Source: Cherax quadricarinatus
Taxonomy: Eukaryota > Arthropoda > Malacostraca > Decapoda > Parastacidae
DNA: 64,000 bases
Assembly: GCF_038502225.1 (NCBI RefSeq)
Contig: NC_091352.1
Span: 24,852,890-24,916,889, forward strand
Direction of reading: 5' to 3'
Each line of letters starts with the position of its first letter. The first letter of the stretch is position 1. Shown piece by piece: positions 12,201 through 22,796 of the stretch. The notes below the pieces were generated by a model that was given only the letters and a program-made list of their open reading frames with translations, was not told the DNA's origin and made no database searches. The position numbers and the translations under genes were made by a program.

Positions 12201-13460
12201 GTGGGTCCCATCCTTGGTGTTAGTGGACTGGTGTGGGTCGCATCCTGGGTGTTAGTGGACTGGTGTGGGTCCCATCCTTGGTGTTAGTGGACTGGTGTGG
12301 GTCCCATCCTTGGTGTTAGTGGACTGGTGTGGGTCCCATCCTTGGTGTTAGTGGACTGGTGTGGGTCCCATCCTGGGTGTTAGTGGACTGGTGTGGGTCA
12401 CATTCTGTGTGTTAGTGGACTGGTGTGGGTCCCATCCTGGGTGTTAGTGGACTGGTGTGGGTCGCATCCTGGGTGTTAGTGGACTGGCGTGGGTCCCATC
12501 CTGGGTGTTAGTGGACTGGTGTGGGTCGCATCCTGGGTGTTAGTGGACTGGTGTGGGTCACATCCTGTGTGTTAGTGGACTGGTGTGGGTCCCATCCTTG
12601 GTGTTAGTGGACTTGTGTGGGTCCCATCCTGGGTGTTAGTGGACTGGTGTGGGTCACATCCTGGGTGTTAGTGGACTGGTGTGGGTCCCATCCTTGGTGT
12701 TAGTGAACTGGTGTGGGTCGCATCCTGGGTGTTAGTGGACTGGTGTGGGTCCCATCCTTGGTGTTAGTGGACTGGTGTGGGTCGCATCCTGGGTGTTAGT
12801 TGACTGGTGTGGGTCCCATCCTTGGTGTTAGTGGACTGGTGTGGGACCCATCCTGGGTGTTAGTGGACTGGTGTGGGTCTCATCCTGGGTGTTAGTGGAC
12901 TGGTGTGGGTCCCATCCTGGGTGTTAGTGGACTGGTGTGGGACCCATCCTGGGTGTTAGTGGACTGGTGTGGGTCTCATCCTGGGTGTTAGTGGACTGGT
13001 GTGGGTCCCATCCAGGGTGTTAGTGGACTGGTGTGGGTTCCATCCTGGATGTTAGTGGACTGGTGTGGGTCGCATCCTTGGTGTTAATGGACTGGTGTGG
13101 GTCGCATCCTGGGTGTTAGTGGACTGGTGTGGGTCGCATCCTGGGAGTTAGTGGACTGGTGTGGGTCGCATCCTGGGTGTTAGTGGACTGGTGTGGGTCC
13201 CATCCTGGGTGTTAGTGGACTGGTGTGGGTCGCATCCTGGGTGTTAGTGGACTGGTGTGGGTCACATCCTGGGTGTTAGTGGACTGGTGTGGGTCACATC
13301 CTGGGTGTTAGTGGACTGGTGTGGGTAGCATCCTGGGACAAAACTGACCTAATTTGCGGGAAATGCTCAGCATAACAAGCGGCTTTCTATATAGTAGTAT
13401 GTCACTGATGTCAGCTATGGTCTGTATACCTTGTACATGTACAAGGTGTGCAAGATATCA
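9271..13460 (+). mobile_element. S1 SINE carrying a giant internal expansion
   Basis: The 5' part, 9271-9409, has a tRNA-like head (tggtggtaaaagctc, then B box ggttcgattccc) and the usual S1 body. The 3' part, 13332 to about 13455, has acaaaactgacctaatttgc, tgtcactgatgtcagctat and gtctgtataccttgtacat. Between them lies the 32-bp array. Both ends fit the S1 body in the right order and orientation, so this is one SINE with its middle amplified. Sequence downstream to about 13640 is unassigned. Confidence 0.88.
9404..13337 (+). repeat. 32-bp satellite derived from inside a SINE, about 123 units
   Basis: Unit ctgggtgttagtggactgg plus tgtgggtcgcatc. In unexpanded S1 copies this segment occurs once, bounded at both ends by cctggg. 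The distance between first and last cctggg is 3928 bp, and one unit near 11066 lacks 8 bp, which is consistent with exactly 123 units. Variants cgcatc, cccatc and cacatc recur in ordered blocks (near 9870, 10220, 10740, 11375 and 11885), indicating higher-order duplication of several units. Confidence 0.95.
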
Positions 13461-13639
13461 AACGTCTGTCCCATTCATTGTTTGCACCACACATGTCAGC
13501 AAACACAGCAAACACCTGTACACATGTTACACAGTAAAATCTGGTTGTAGTGCCTGTGTGTTATTTTAAATCCTCAAAACACCTGCGCACATAATTCACA
13601 CATTTTCTCTGCTGCACTCTTAAGGAGGGATAAGATCAG

Positions 13640-13915
13640 ATCAGATTTTCTTCGGATTTTTAACCCTGGAGGGTTAGCCACCCAGGATAACCCAAACAAG
13701 TCAGTGCGTCATCGAGGACTGTCTGACTTATTTCCATTGTTGTCCTTAATCTTGTCCCCCAGGATGCGACCCACACCAGTCGACTAACACCCAGGTACCT
13801 GTTTGTCTGCTAGGTGAACAGGACAACAGGTGTAAGGAAACGCGTCGAAATGTTTCCACCCGCCGGGAGTCGAACCCGGCGGGTGTCAAGCGAGAGCTTT
13901 AGCCATCAGGCAGTT
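13640..13915 (-). mobile_element. S1-type SINE with a different 3' tail
   Basis: Minus strand: tRNA-like head with B box gggttcgactccc near 13868-13882, then the S1 core (ctgggtgttagtcgactgg, gtgggtcgcatcctggg). It ends in a tail not shared with the other S1 copies, containing gggttatcctgggtggctaa and ccctccagggttaaaaatcc. It appears to be a subfamily with an exchanged 3' end. Confidence 0.72.
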
Positions 13916-13924
13916 TCTAAATGT

Positions 13925-14375
13925 AGTGTGGGCACGCCTCTGGCAAGACAGTGGTGGAGTGAATGATGATGGAAGTGTTTCTTCTTACCCGGCTTACCCT
14001 ACCTTGGCGGGAAACGGGCTATGTGTATATAAAAAATGCTTCTTCCGATCGGCTTCAAACTCATAAAAAATGATTGAATCTTAATAGGAAGTAAACTGTT
14101 AACTTACAAATTTTATTGATTTTTTCTCAAACTGAACCTCATAAAAATCAGAAAAATCTGAAAAAAATTTAAAAAATGTCAAAAGTTCACGACTTTTTAG
14201 CCTTTTTTAATATCACGAATTTAATTAGACCTTAAAAAGGCTTTATGCCAGATTGGGATCACTTTAAGTTGCAGTGCACTTAACACTTAACACTTGCTTC
14301 AATATATTCCTTGATAACTTAAGAATGCCTTGTCTGATCGGCTTGAAATTTTCACCCGTCATAACTAGGGTATTA
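13925..14375. other. Degenerate repeat debris, including an RTE-like LINE 3' tail
   Basis: About 13928-14022 resembles the LINE 3' end at 52585-52680, sharing ctctggcaagacagtg, tggagtgaatgatgatg and a ggcgggaaacgg segment. The rest is AT-rich. Related motifs with gatcggctt or ggtcggctt recur near 14048, 14338 and 15140 on both sides of the 48-bp array. Confidence 0.55.
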
Positions 14376-14379
14376 CTAT

Positions 14380-14545
14380 GCCCCTCAAGGGACGTTTCTT
14401 GATGCTGGTGAGGTGCTCTTGATCTAGCGAATTGGATCTGTGCTCCAATTCCCTGAATTAAGCCTTAATACCTTCCATTCCCCCTACACAGGCGCTGTAT
14501 AATCCAACGGGTTTAGCGCTTCCGCATGATTAATAATAATAAGCG
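14380..14545 (+). repeat. Dispersed repeat ending in (taa)n
   Basis: Contains gatgctggtgaggtgctctt, gaattggatctgtgctccaa, ggcgctgtataatccaacgg, gtttagcgcttccgcatgat, then taataataa. I recall closely similar elements as abundant in decapod genomes. Its gatgctggtgag segment matches the unit of the 35-bp array that follows. Confidence 0.6.
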
Positions 14546-14619
14546 AGTATTACTAGGTGAAGGTTGGTAAAACGTGACCAGTGAAGTTCTCTCTGTCGAG
14601 GTTAATACAGAACATTACC

Positions 14620-15135
14620 AGATAACCATTATCAGATAACCATGGTAAGCCTCTTCTGGTATTACCAACAATAGTCTCATCAGATAACCATGGTAAGCCT
14701 CTTCTGGTATTACCAACAACAGTCTCATCAGATAACTATGGTAAGCCTCTTCTGGTATAACCAACAATAGTCTCATCAGATAACCATGGTAAGCCTCTTC
14801 TGATATTACCAACAATAGTCTCAACAGATAACCATGGTAAGCATCTTCTGGTATTACCAACAACAGTCTCATCAGATAACTATGGTAAGCCTCTTCTGGT
14901 ATAACCAACAATAGTCTCATCAGATAACCATGGTAAGCCTCTTCTGGTATTACCAACAATAGTCTTATCAGATAACCATGGTAAGCCTCTTCTGATATTA
15001 CCAACAATAGTCTCATCAGATAACCATGGTAAGCCTCTTCTGGTATTACCAACAATAGTCTCATCAGATAACCATGGTAAGCCTCTTCTGATATTACCAA
15101 CAATAGTCTCATCAGATAACCATGCTAAGCCTCTT
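14620..15135. repeat. 48-bp tandem array, about 10.7 units
   Basis: Unit contains gtaagcctcttctggtatta, ccaacaatagtctcatcag and ataaccatg. Because 48 is divisible by three, minus-strand frames of 16-residue repeats run through it (14615-15112 and 14880-15149). They start and stop with the array and are not taken as a gene. Confidence 0.95.
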
Positions 15136-15294
15136 CTGGTCGGCTTCAAAATTTCAACCTTTGTTTATCACACTTTGATGTTGGTGTTGTTTACCGAGTC
15201 TTAAGGTGACATTTTTTCCACTTAAATATCCAAATGGTATACTATTTCTTTTCAAATAATTGGTTTATGCTACCTGTAGAGGGGAGAAGATGTA

Positions 15295-17815
15295 TTGATG
15301 CTGGTGAGAGGCTCTGGAACCAAGCTATACTGATGCTGGTGAGGGGCTCTGGAACCAAGCTGTATTGATGCTGGTGAGAGGCTCTGGAACCAAGCTGTAC
15401 TGATGCTGGTGAGAGGCTCTGGAACCAAGCTGTACTGATGCTGGTGAGAGGCTCTGGAACCAAGCTGTACTGATGCTGGTGAGGGGCTCTGGAACCAAGC
15501 TGTACTGATGCTGGTGAGGGGCTCTGGAACCAAGCTGTACTGATGCTGGTGAGAGGCTCTGGAACCAAGCTGTACTGATGCTGGTGAGGGGCTCTGGAAC
15601 CAAGCTGTACTGATGCTGGTGAGGGGCTCTGGAACCAAGCTGTACTTATGCTGGTGAGAGGCTCTGGAACCAAGCTGTACTGATGCTGGTGAGGGACTCT
15701 GGAACCAAGCTGTACTGATGCTGGTGAGGGGCTCTGGAACCAAGCTGTACTGATGCTGGCGAGAGGCTCTGGAACCAAGCTGTACTTATGCTGGTGAGAG
15801 ACTCTGGAACCAAGCTGTACTGATGCTGGTGACGGGCTCTGAAACCAACCTGTACTGATGCTGGTGAGAGGCTCTGGAACCAAGCTGTACTGATGCTGAT
15901 GAGAGGCTCTGGAACCAAGCTGTACTGATGCTGGCGAGAGGTTCTGGAACCAAGCTGTACTGATGCTGGTGAGAGGCTCTGGAACCAAGCTGTACTGATG
16001 CTGGTGAGAGGCTATGGAACCAAGCTGTACTGATTTTGGTGAGAGGCTCTGGAACCAAGCTATACTGATGCTGGTGAGGGGCTGTGGAACCAAGCTGTAC
16101 TGATGCTGGTGAGAGGCTCTGGAACCAAGCTGTACTGATGCTAGTGAGGGGCTCTGGAACCAAGCTGTACTGATGCTGGTGAGGGGTACTGATGCTGGTG
16201 AGGGGCTCTGGAACCAAGCCGTACTGATGCTGGCGAGAGGCTCTGGAACCAAGCTGTACTGATGCTGGTGAGAGGCTCTGGAACCAAGCTGTACTGATGC
16301 TGGTGAGGGGCTCTGAAACCAAGCTGTACTGATCCTGGTGAGAGGCTCTGGAACCAAGCTCTACTGATGCTGGTGAGACGCTATGGAACCAAGCTGTACT
16401 GATGCTGGTGAGGGACTCTGGAACCAAGCTGTACTGATGCTAGTGAGGGGCTCTGGAACCAAGCTGTACTGATGCTAGTGAGGGGCTCTGGAACCAAGCT
16501 GTACTGATGCTAGTGAGGGGCTCTGGAACAAAGCTGTACTGATGCTGGTGAGGGGTACTGATGCTGGTGAGGGGCTCTGGAACCAAGCCGTACTGATGCT
16601 GGCGAGAGGCTCTGGAACCAAGCTGTACTGATGCTGGTGAGAGGCTCTGGAACCAAGCTGTACTGATGCTGGTGAGGGGCTCTGAAACCAAGCTGTACTG
16701 ATCCTGGTGAGGGGTTCTGGAACCAAGCTCTACTGATGCTGGTGAGAGGCTATGGAACCAAGCTGTACTGATGCTGGTGAGGGGCTCTGGAACCAAGCTG
16801 TACTGATGCTAGTGAGGGGCTTTGGAACCAAGCTGTACTGATGCAAGTGAGGGGCTCTGGAACCAAGCTGTACTAATGCTAGTGAGGGGTTCTGGAACCA
16901 AGCTGTACTGATGCTGGTGAGAGGCTCTGGAACCAAGCTGTACTGATGCTGGTGGGAGGCTCTGGATCCAAGCTGTACTGATGCTGATGAGAGGCTCTGG
17001 AACCAAGCTGTACTGATGCTAGTGAGTGGCTCCGGAACCAAGCTGTACTGGTGCTGGTGAGAGGTTCTGGAACCAAGCTGTACTGATGCTAGTGAGTGGC
17101 TCTGGAACCAAGCTGTACTGATGCTAGTGAGTGGCTCTGGAACCAAGCTGTACTGGTGCTGGTGAGAGGTTCTGGAACCAAGCTGTACTGATGCTAGTGA
17201 GGGGCTCTGGAACCAAGCTGTACTGATGCTAGTGAGGGGCTCTGGAACCAAGCTGTACTGATGCTGGTGAGGGGCTCTGGAACCAAGCTGTACTGATGCT
17301 AGTGAGGGTCTCTGGAACCAAGCTGTACTAATGCTGGTGAGTGGCTCTGGAACCAAGCTGTACTGATGCTAGTGAGTGGCTCTGGAACCAAGCTGTACTG
17401 GTGCTGGTGAAAGGCTCTGGAACCAAGCTGTACTGATGCTAGTGAGTGGCTCTGGAACCAAGCTGTACTGATGCTAGTGAGGGGCTCTGGAACCAAGCTG
17501 TACTGATGCTGGTGAGTGGCTCTGGAACCAAGCTGTACTGATGCTGGTGAGTGGCTCTGGAGCCAAGCTGTACTGATGCTGGTGAGTGGCTCTGGAACCA
17601 AGCTTTACTGATGCTGGTGAGTGGCTCTGGGGCCAAGCTGTACTGATGCTGGTGAGGGGCTCTGGAACCAAGCTGTACTGATGCTGGTGAGTGGCTCTGG
17701 AGCCAAGCTATACTGATGCTGGTGAGGGGCTCTGGAACCAAGCTGTACTGATGCTGGTGAGTGGCTCTCGAACCAAGCTGTACTGATGCTGGTGAGGGGC
17801 TCTGGAACAAAGCTG
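15295..17815. repeat. 35-bp tandem array, about 72 units
   Basis: Unit gatgctggtgaggggctctg followed by gaaccaagctgtact, with gaggc/ggggc and ctggtg/ctagtg variants. Two 19-bp short units (loss of 16 bp) lie near 16185 and 16552. The minus-strand unit has no stop in any frame, so long open frames such as 15242-16357 cycle through all three unit frames. No signal peptide, domain or non-repeat coding context supports a protein. Confidence 0.96.
16181..16920. repeat. 369-bp higher-order duplication in the 35-bp array
   Basis: The short-unit junction gaggggtact occurs at 16181 and 16550. The variant block around gagacgctatgg at 16375 has its partner gagaggctatgg at 16744. Both offsets are 369 bp, equal to ten 35-bp units plus one 19-bp unit. 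Confidence 0.8.
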
Positions 17816-17872
17816 TACCGATTGAAAGCGTCTACAATGTAGATACCCTGATGCTGCACGTGTCTACTTTTT

Positions 17873-18078
17873 CAGTACAGAGGTACATTTTCAGTACAGA
17901 GGTACATTTTCAGTACAGAGGTACATTTTCAGTACAGAGGTACATTTTCAGTACAGAGGTACATTTTCAGTACAGAGGTACATTTTCAGTACAGAGGTAC
18001 ATTTTCAGTACAGAGGTACATTTTTAGTACAGAGGTACATTTTCAGTACAGAGGTACATTTTCAGTACAGAGGTACAT
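17873..18078. repeat. 19-bp tandem array, about 11 units
   Basis: Unit cagtacagaggtacatttt, nearly perfect, with a single tttttag variant. It follows the end of the 35-bp array by about 60 bp. Confidence 0.95.
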
Positions 18079-18262
18079 TTCTAGGATCGCACAGTGACCG
18101 AAACACATCGACAGTTGTCACTTTCAAAGGTCAGTTAGAAGTGGTCAAGCTTGTGATGCTAATTCAGATCTGGAACTATTAGTGTGTGAAGTTCTAACAG
18201 AACTTTACCCTGTTAAACACTACACGCAGTAAACCAAATATTTTTGTATTCAGTGCTCAAAC

Positions 18263-18267
<5 letters not shown>

Positions 18268-18325
<58 letters not shown>

Positions 18326-18342
18326 TCTCTCTCCCTCTCTCG
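18268..18342. repeat. (CT)n microsatellite
   Basis: A run of ct dinucleotides interrupted by ccctct near its end. Confidence 0.97.
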
Positions 18343-18459
18343 AAATAGTCATATTTATAAGTTTGGTACAGTGTCAACATTTTAAACACGATTTTTTCAC
18401 CAGAGTTACATGTGACAAAAATCGCCAGAGTTTTGTTCGCCTCGCACGACCTGTATCGC

Positions 18460-18730
18460 ACTGACTGAGGGTCACAGTGAGGGTCACATCACAGACCATC
18501 TACATCAGTTGTGAGCCACAGCGAAGGTCACATCACTCAATGTATTTCTCATCCGGTCCAACACATACACAGAGTCAGAGCGAAAGTCACATCCCACAAC
18601 CAGAATTGCACTTATTCTAAGGCATAGAGAAGGTCATATCACTCAGTGTGCCACAGACACTCAGGTTAGCATTAAGACTTCACACAGAATAAGGGCCATT
18701 GTCTGGGTCACATCACAAACTAGAGGGTTG
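18460..18730. repeat. Degenerate minisatellite-like region
   Basis: Loose repeats of a motif resembling agcgaaggtcacatcac about every 50-60 bp (near 18485, 18525, 18578, 18630 and 18705). Divergence is high, so it may be an old array. No gene seen between 18080 and 18837. Confidence 0.45.
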
Positions 18731-18837
18731 CGACGTTAGTAACACTTCTGTGATTTCCATGCCAGTGCACATGATCGTATTTGCACGCTCATCATTCTTC
18801 AGGCTGGAACAGGCTGAATGGCAGTCATATTAGCCAT

Positions 18838-19165
18838 CAGACCCCGAGGTCTCGTGGGTAAAGCTCTCGCTTCATATGGCGAGTGTCTGGGCTCGATTCC
18901 CGGAGAGAGTAGAAACACTGGGCGTGTTTCTTTACACCGGTTGTCTATGTTCACCCATCAGTAAAATGGGTACCTGGGTGTTAGTCACTTGGTGTGGGTC
19001 GCATCCTGGGACAAAACTGACCTAATTTGCCGGAAATGCTCTGAGAGCATAACAAGCATCTTTCTATTTAGTAGTATGTCACTGATGTCAGCTATGGTCT
19101 GTATACCTTGTACATGTACATGTAGAAATAAAGATATATTATATATTATTATCAAAAAGTATGGG
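18838..19165 (+). mobile_element. Full-length S1 SINE
   Basis: The best reference copy in the window. The head has A-box-like gtgggtaaagctctcgctt and B box gctcgattccc. The single-copy core is cctgggtgttagtcac and gtgggtcgcatcctggg. The body has acaaaactgacctaatttgc and tgtcactgatgtcagctat, and the 3' end gtctgtataccttgtacatg leads to aataaagatatatt and an AT-rich tail. It shows the unexpanded state of the 32-bp segment. Confidence 0.88.
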
Positions 19166-19880
19166 CCAGTATGCTTGCTGCAGTGTTCCTCCATCTGACG
19201 TTCTTAAGGAAATTCTCCGGTCGATGTTATAATTCTGATGATAAACGACTCACTGGAGCTTCAGATCACATGACTGAGAACTTCCGTTGATGTAGCGAAA
19301 AGCTCGTTGTTAAACACGAAGATAACATAAGCTGTCATAGGAGAACTTCCAGTTCTTACAAATAAATCAAGGCACTGTACAAATCAATAACCTCAGATAT
19401 CAAGTTTATCATTTTCCCGTTTAGCATCAGCATCAAATTGAGAATTACTGGAATGTCTTTGAAGAATTTTTACCTTATCTTGTGAGATCTCCAGATCTCC
19501 TATTGTCTTCACGATGCTTAGAATACGACAGCCTATAATTAAAGTATATTCAAGAAGCTTGGGTTAGGTAACCCAGGATAGGAGAAAGTCGTCTTCTGAC
19601 GTCAACCCAGTAAGATCTGGTCCAGTAATAGGCTCACAAGAATGTGTTATGAAAGCCTTGGAAGGGATTAAGTGGGATTACCTGGCTTTAATTCAAGACA
19701 GTCTGGATGAGAGTTAGATCCTTTATCATTGATGCACAGCGCAAGTTTCACTGATGAAGACCAGCTAAAGTGGCCAAGTCTTGGTGACGAAGACCCAGTA
19801 TGAGTCAAGGGGATTTTGCAGAGTGCAATCTTTCTTTCAACACACCTCCAAAACTGGTCGTTCATAATGATAATTGCAAC
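19166..19880. other. Unassigned sequence
   Basis: About 700 bp without a recognised element. Short open frames at 19668-19865 (minus) and 19800-20162 (plus) have no supporting domain, and the latter overlaps LINE debris. Confidence 0.5.
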
Positions 19881-19884
19881 TACA

Positions 19885-20455
19885 TGAGAGTGAGTCAGCG
19901 TGTGTGTACTCTCCTATATGTAGTTGCACGTGTCGAGTCACAGCTACTTTCCCCGCCACTTCGCTGGTGGCTACTGGGTCAATTATCTTCCTGCTCCAAA
20001 AGCTTTATCGTACCTCTTCGTAAAATTATGTACGGCTCTTGCCTTCTTTACTTCACTCTCCAGATCATTCAACTACCAGTTGTGTCCACAGTTCCTTTCA
20101 GTATTTTATACGTCGTTATCTTATCGCCTTATTCCTCCTGTCATCCAGTGTCATCAAGTTGAGTTCCCTTAACCTCTCGTCATAGGAATATTCTTCTTAT
20201 AAACTAATTAATTGACGTGTTTAACCAGTGTCGGTTCAATACTTGTGCTGCATACTATATTATAGACCTGACGTACAGGGTGTACAGTGTCGTGATTGTC
20301 TCCTTAGATGTCGAAAAGCAATTCTTAGGTTTGCCAGGGGATGCTGCAGCAGGTATTTGGTCGATGTGCGCCTCAGGAGATGTGCTCGTTATGATACCTA
20401 CCCCAAGACCCTTTTCCTTAAGTGATGTTTGCAGCCTCTGACAGAGCCTGTACTC
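19885..20455 (-). pseudogene. Degenerate LINE fragment, family C (RT C-terminal part)
   Basis: Minus-strand sequence parallel to the 3' half of the LINE at 25600-26290: matching stretches include the end near gagtcacagctact, the tgctcgttat segment near 20384, and cttaagtgatgtttgcagcc. Indels have destroyed the frame. It is a 5'-truncated, old copy of the CR1-like LINE C. Confidence 0.65.
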
Positions 20456-20496
20456 CTGTACTCCTAAGACTGTCCTTCGACAAGCTTCAGTTACAC

Positions 20497-20648
20497 CGTG
20501 GCCTGGTGGCTAAAGCTCTCGACTCACAAGGCGAGTGTCTGAGTTCGATTCCCAGAGAGGGTAGAAACATTTGGTGTGTCTCCTTACACCGGTTGTCTAT
20601 GTTCCCCATCAATAAAATGGGAACCTGGGTGTTAGTCGACTGGTGTTT
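20497..20648 (+). mobile_element. S1 SINE, 5' part; split by LINE A
   Basis: Head ggcctggtggctaaagctct with B-box-like gttcgattccc, then the core to gggtgttagtcgactggtgt. LINE A sequence starts at this point. The S1 body resumes at 22612 with gggtcgcatctcggtacaaa. Confidence 0.82.
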
Positions 20649-20953
20649 ACCTGGAGTTTACCTGGAGAGAGTTCCGGGGGTCAACGCCCCCGCAGCCAGG
20701 TCTGTGATCAGGCCTCATGGTGGAACAGGGCCTGATCAACCAGGCTGTTACTGCTGGCTGCACGCAATCCAACGTACGAGCCACAGCCAGGCTGGTAAGG
20801 TACCGACTTTAGGTGCTTGTCCAGTGCCTGCTTGAAGACAGCCAGGGGTCTATTGGTAATCCCCCTTATGTATGCTGGGAGGCAGTTGAACAGTCTTGGG
20901 CCCCCTGACACTTATTGTGTTGTCTCCTAACGTGCTAGTGACACCCCTGATTT

Positions 20954-21829
20954 TCATTGGGGGATGTTGCATCGTTTGCCAAGTCTTTTGCTTTCGGAGA
21001 GAGTGATTTTCGTGTGCAAGTTCGGTACTAGTCCCTCTAGGATTTTCCAGGTGTATATAATCATGTATCTCTCCTGCCTGCGTTCCAGGGAGTACAGGTT
21101 CAGGAACTTTAAGCGCTCACAGTAATTGAGGTGTTTTATCTCCATTATTCGCGCCGTGAAGGTTCTCTGTACATTTTCTAGGTCAGCAATTTCACCTGCC
21201 TTGAAAGGTGCTGTTAGTGTGCAGCAATATTCCAGCCTAGATAGAACAAGCGACCTGAAGAGTGTCATCATGGGCTTGGCCTCCCTAGTTTTGAAGGTTC
21301 TCATTATCCATCCTGTCATTTTTCTAGCAGATGCGATTGATACAATGTTATGGTCCTTGAAGGTGAGATCCTCCGACATGATCACTCCCAGGTCTTTGAC
21401 GTTAGCTTTTCGCTCTATTGTGTGGTTGGAATTTGTTTTATACTCTGATGAAGATTTAATTTCCTCGTGTTTACCATATCTGAGTAATTGAAATTTCTCA
21501 TCGTTGAACTTCATATTGTTTTCTGCAGCCCACTGAAAGATTTGGTTGATGTCCTCCTGGAGCCTTGCAGTGTCTGCAATGGAAGACACTGTCATGCAGA
21601 TTCGGGTGTCATCTGCAAAGGAAGACACGGTGCTGTGGCTGACATCCTTGTCTATGTCAGATATGAGGATGAGGAACAAGGTGGGAGCGAGTACTGTGCC
21701 TTGCGGAACAGAGCTTTTCACCGTAGCCGCCTCAGACTTGACTCTGTTTACTACTACTCTTTGTGTTCTATTTGTGAGGAAATTATAGATCCATCTACCA
21801 ACTTTTCCTGTTATTCCTTTAGCACGCAT
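20954..21829 (-). pseudogene. LINE A reverse transcriptase, palm and C-terminal part
   Basis: 291 codons. RT motif B-like SSVPQGTVLAPTLF lies near residues 38-51 and the catalytic FADD box near residues 71-74. The C-terminal region has LENVQRTFTARI and LYSLERRQERYMIIYTW, a signature of CR1/Jockey-type LINEs. The frame opens mid-domain: the upstream RT fingers are in another frame at 21932-22366 (APGPDSWNSVFIKNC, then CRPIALSSHIIKIFERVL and PGQHGFRTGRSC). At least one frameshift or stop separates them, so it cannot make a whole enzyme. Confidence 0.8.
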
Positions 21830-21931
21830 TTTGTGCGCTATTACGCCATGGTCACACTTGTCGAAGGCTTTTCAAAGTCTGTGTACATTACTTCTGCACT
21901 CTTTTTATCTTCTAGTGCATCTAGGACCTTG

Positions 21932-22366
21932 TCATAGTGATCCAGTAGTTGAGAGACAAGAGCGACCTGTTCTAAACCCATGTTGCCCTGGGTTGTGTAA
22001 CTGATGGGTTTCTAGATGGGTGGTGATCTTGCTTCTTAGGACCCTTTCAAAGATTTTTATGATATGGGATGATAACGCTATCGGTCTGCAGTTCTCTGTT
22101 ATTGCTTTACTGCCCCCTTTGTGGAGTGGGGCTATGTCTGTTGTTTTTAGTAACTCTGGAACGGCCCCCGTGTCCATGCTCCCTCTCCATAGGATGGTAA
22201 AAGCACGTGATAGGGGCTTCTTGCAGTTCTTGATGAACACGGAGTTCCATGAGTCTGGGCCTGGGGCAGAGTGCATGGGCATGTCATTTATCGCCTGTTC
22301 GAAGTCATTTGGTGTCAGGATAACATCAGATAGGCTTGTGTTAACCAAATTCTGTGGCTCTCTCAT
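21932..22366 (-). pseudogene. LINE A reverse transcriptase, N-terminal part
   Basis: 144 codons holding the RT entry motifs: SAPGPDSWNSVFIKNC near residues 33-48, HKGGSKAITENCRPIAL near 82-98, and QHGFRTGRSC. It lies directly upstream, in the minus-strand reading direction, of the palm fragment at 20954-21829. A further fragment at 22394 to about 22610 carries RNQKYFFSYAKSKSR, the linker before the RT. Together they form one decayed polyprotein. Confidence 0.78.
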
Positions 22367-22611
22367 AAAAAAATTAATTTAGATCTTCGACTCTCAGTCT
22401 GGTAAGCTAAAAACTGAGTCATATTGGGACTTGAGTAGCTCACTCATTTCCTTGCTGTCATCCGTGTAGGACCCATCTTGTTTAAGTAGGGGCCCAATAC
22501 TGGACGTTGTTCTCGACTTTGATTTGGCATAGGAGAAGAAATACTTTTGGTTTCTTTCGATTTCATTTATGGCTTTTAGTTCTTCCCGCGATTCCTGACT
22601 CCTATAAGATT

Positions 22612-22703
22612 CCCGGGTCGCATCTCGGTACAAAACTGACCTAATTTGCCCGAAATGCTCTGAGAGCCCGTACACCTTGTACATGTACTTGTAGAAATAA
22701 AGA

Positions 22704-22794
<91 letters not shown>

Positions 22795-22795
22795 G
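22612..22795 (+). mobile_element. S1 SINE, 3' part, with (att)n tail
   Basis: gggtcgcatc, aaaactgacctaatttgccc, then gtacaccttgtacatgtac and aataaagatatt, running into an (att)n microsatellite at about 22703-22793. It completes the copy begun at 20497. Confidence 0.85.
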
Positions 22796-22796
22796 T

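Larger units (their letters stand above)
20646..22612 (-). mobile_element. LINE A copy 1 (non-LTR retrotransposon), 5'-truncated, inside an S1 SINE
   Basis: The 3' end at 20646 is a duplicated 11-bp unit (tttacctggag on the plus strand). From 5' to 3' on the minus strand it holds the end of the linker before the RT, the RT and the thumb/C-terminal region. Frames are broken near 22390, 21930 and 20950. The protein matches LINE A copy 2 at 37490-41100 along its length. It reverse-transcribed its own RNA at a nicked target. The absent 5' half is normal for incomplete reverse transcription. Confidence 0.85.
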
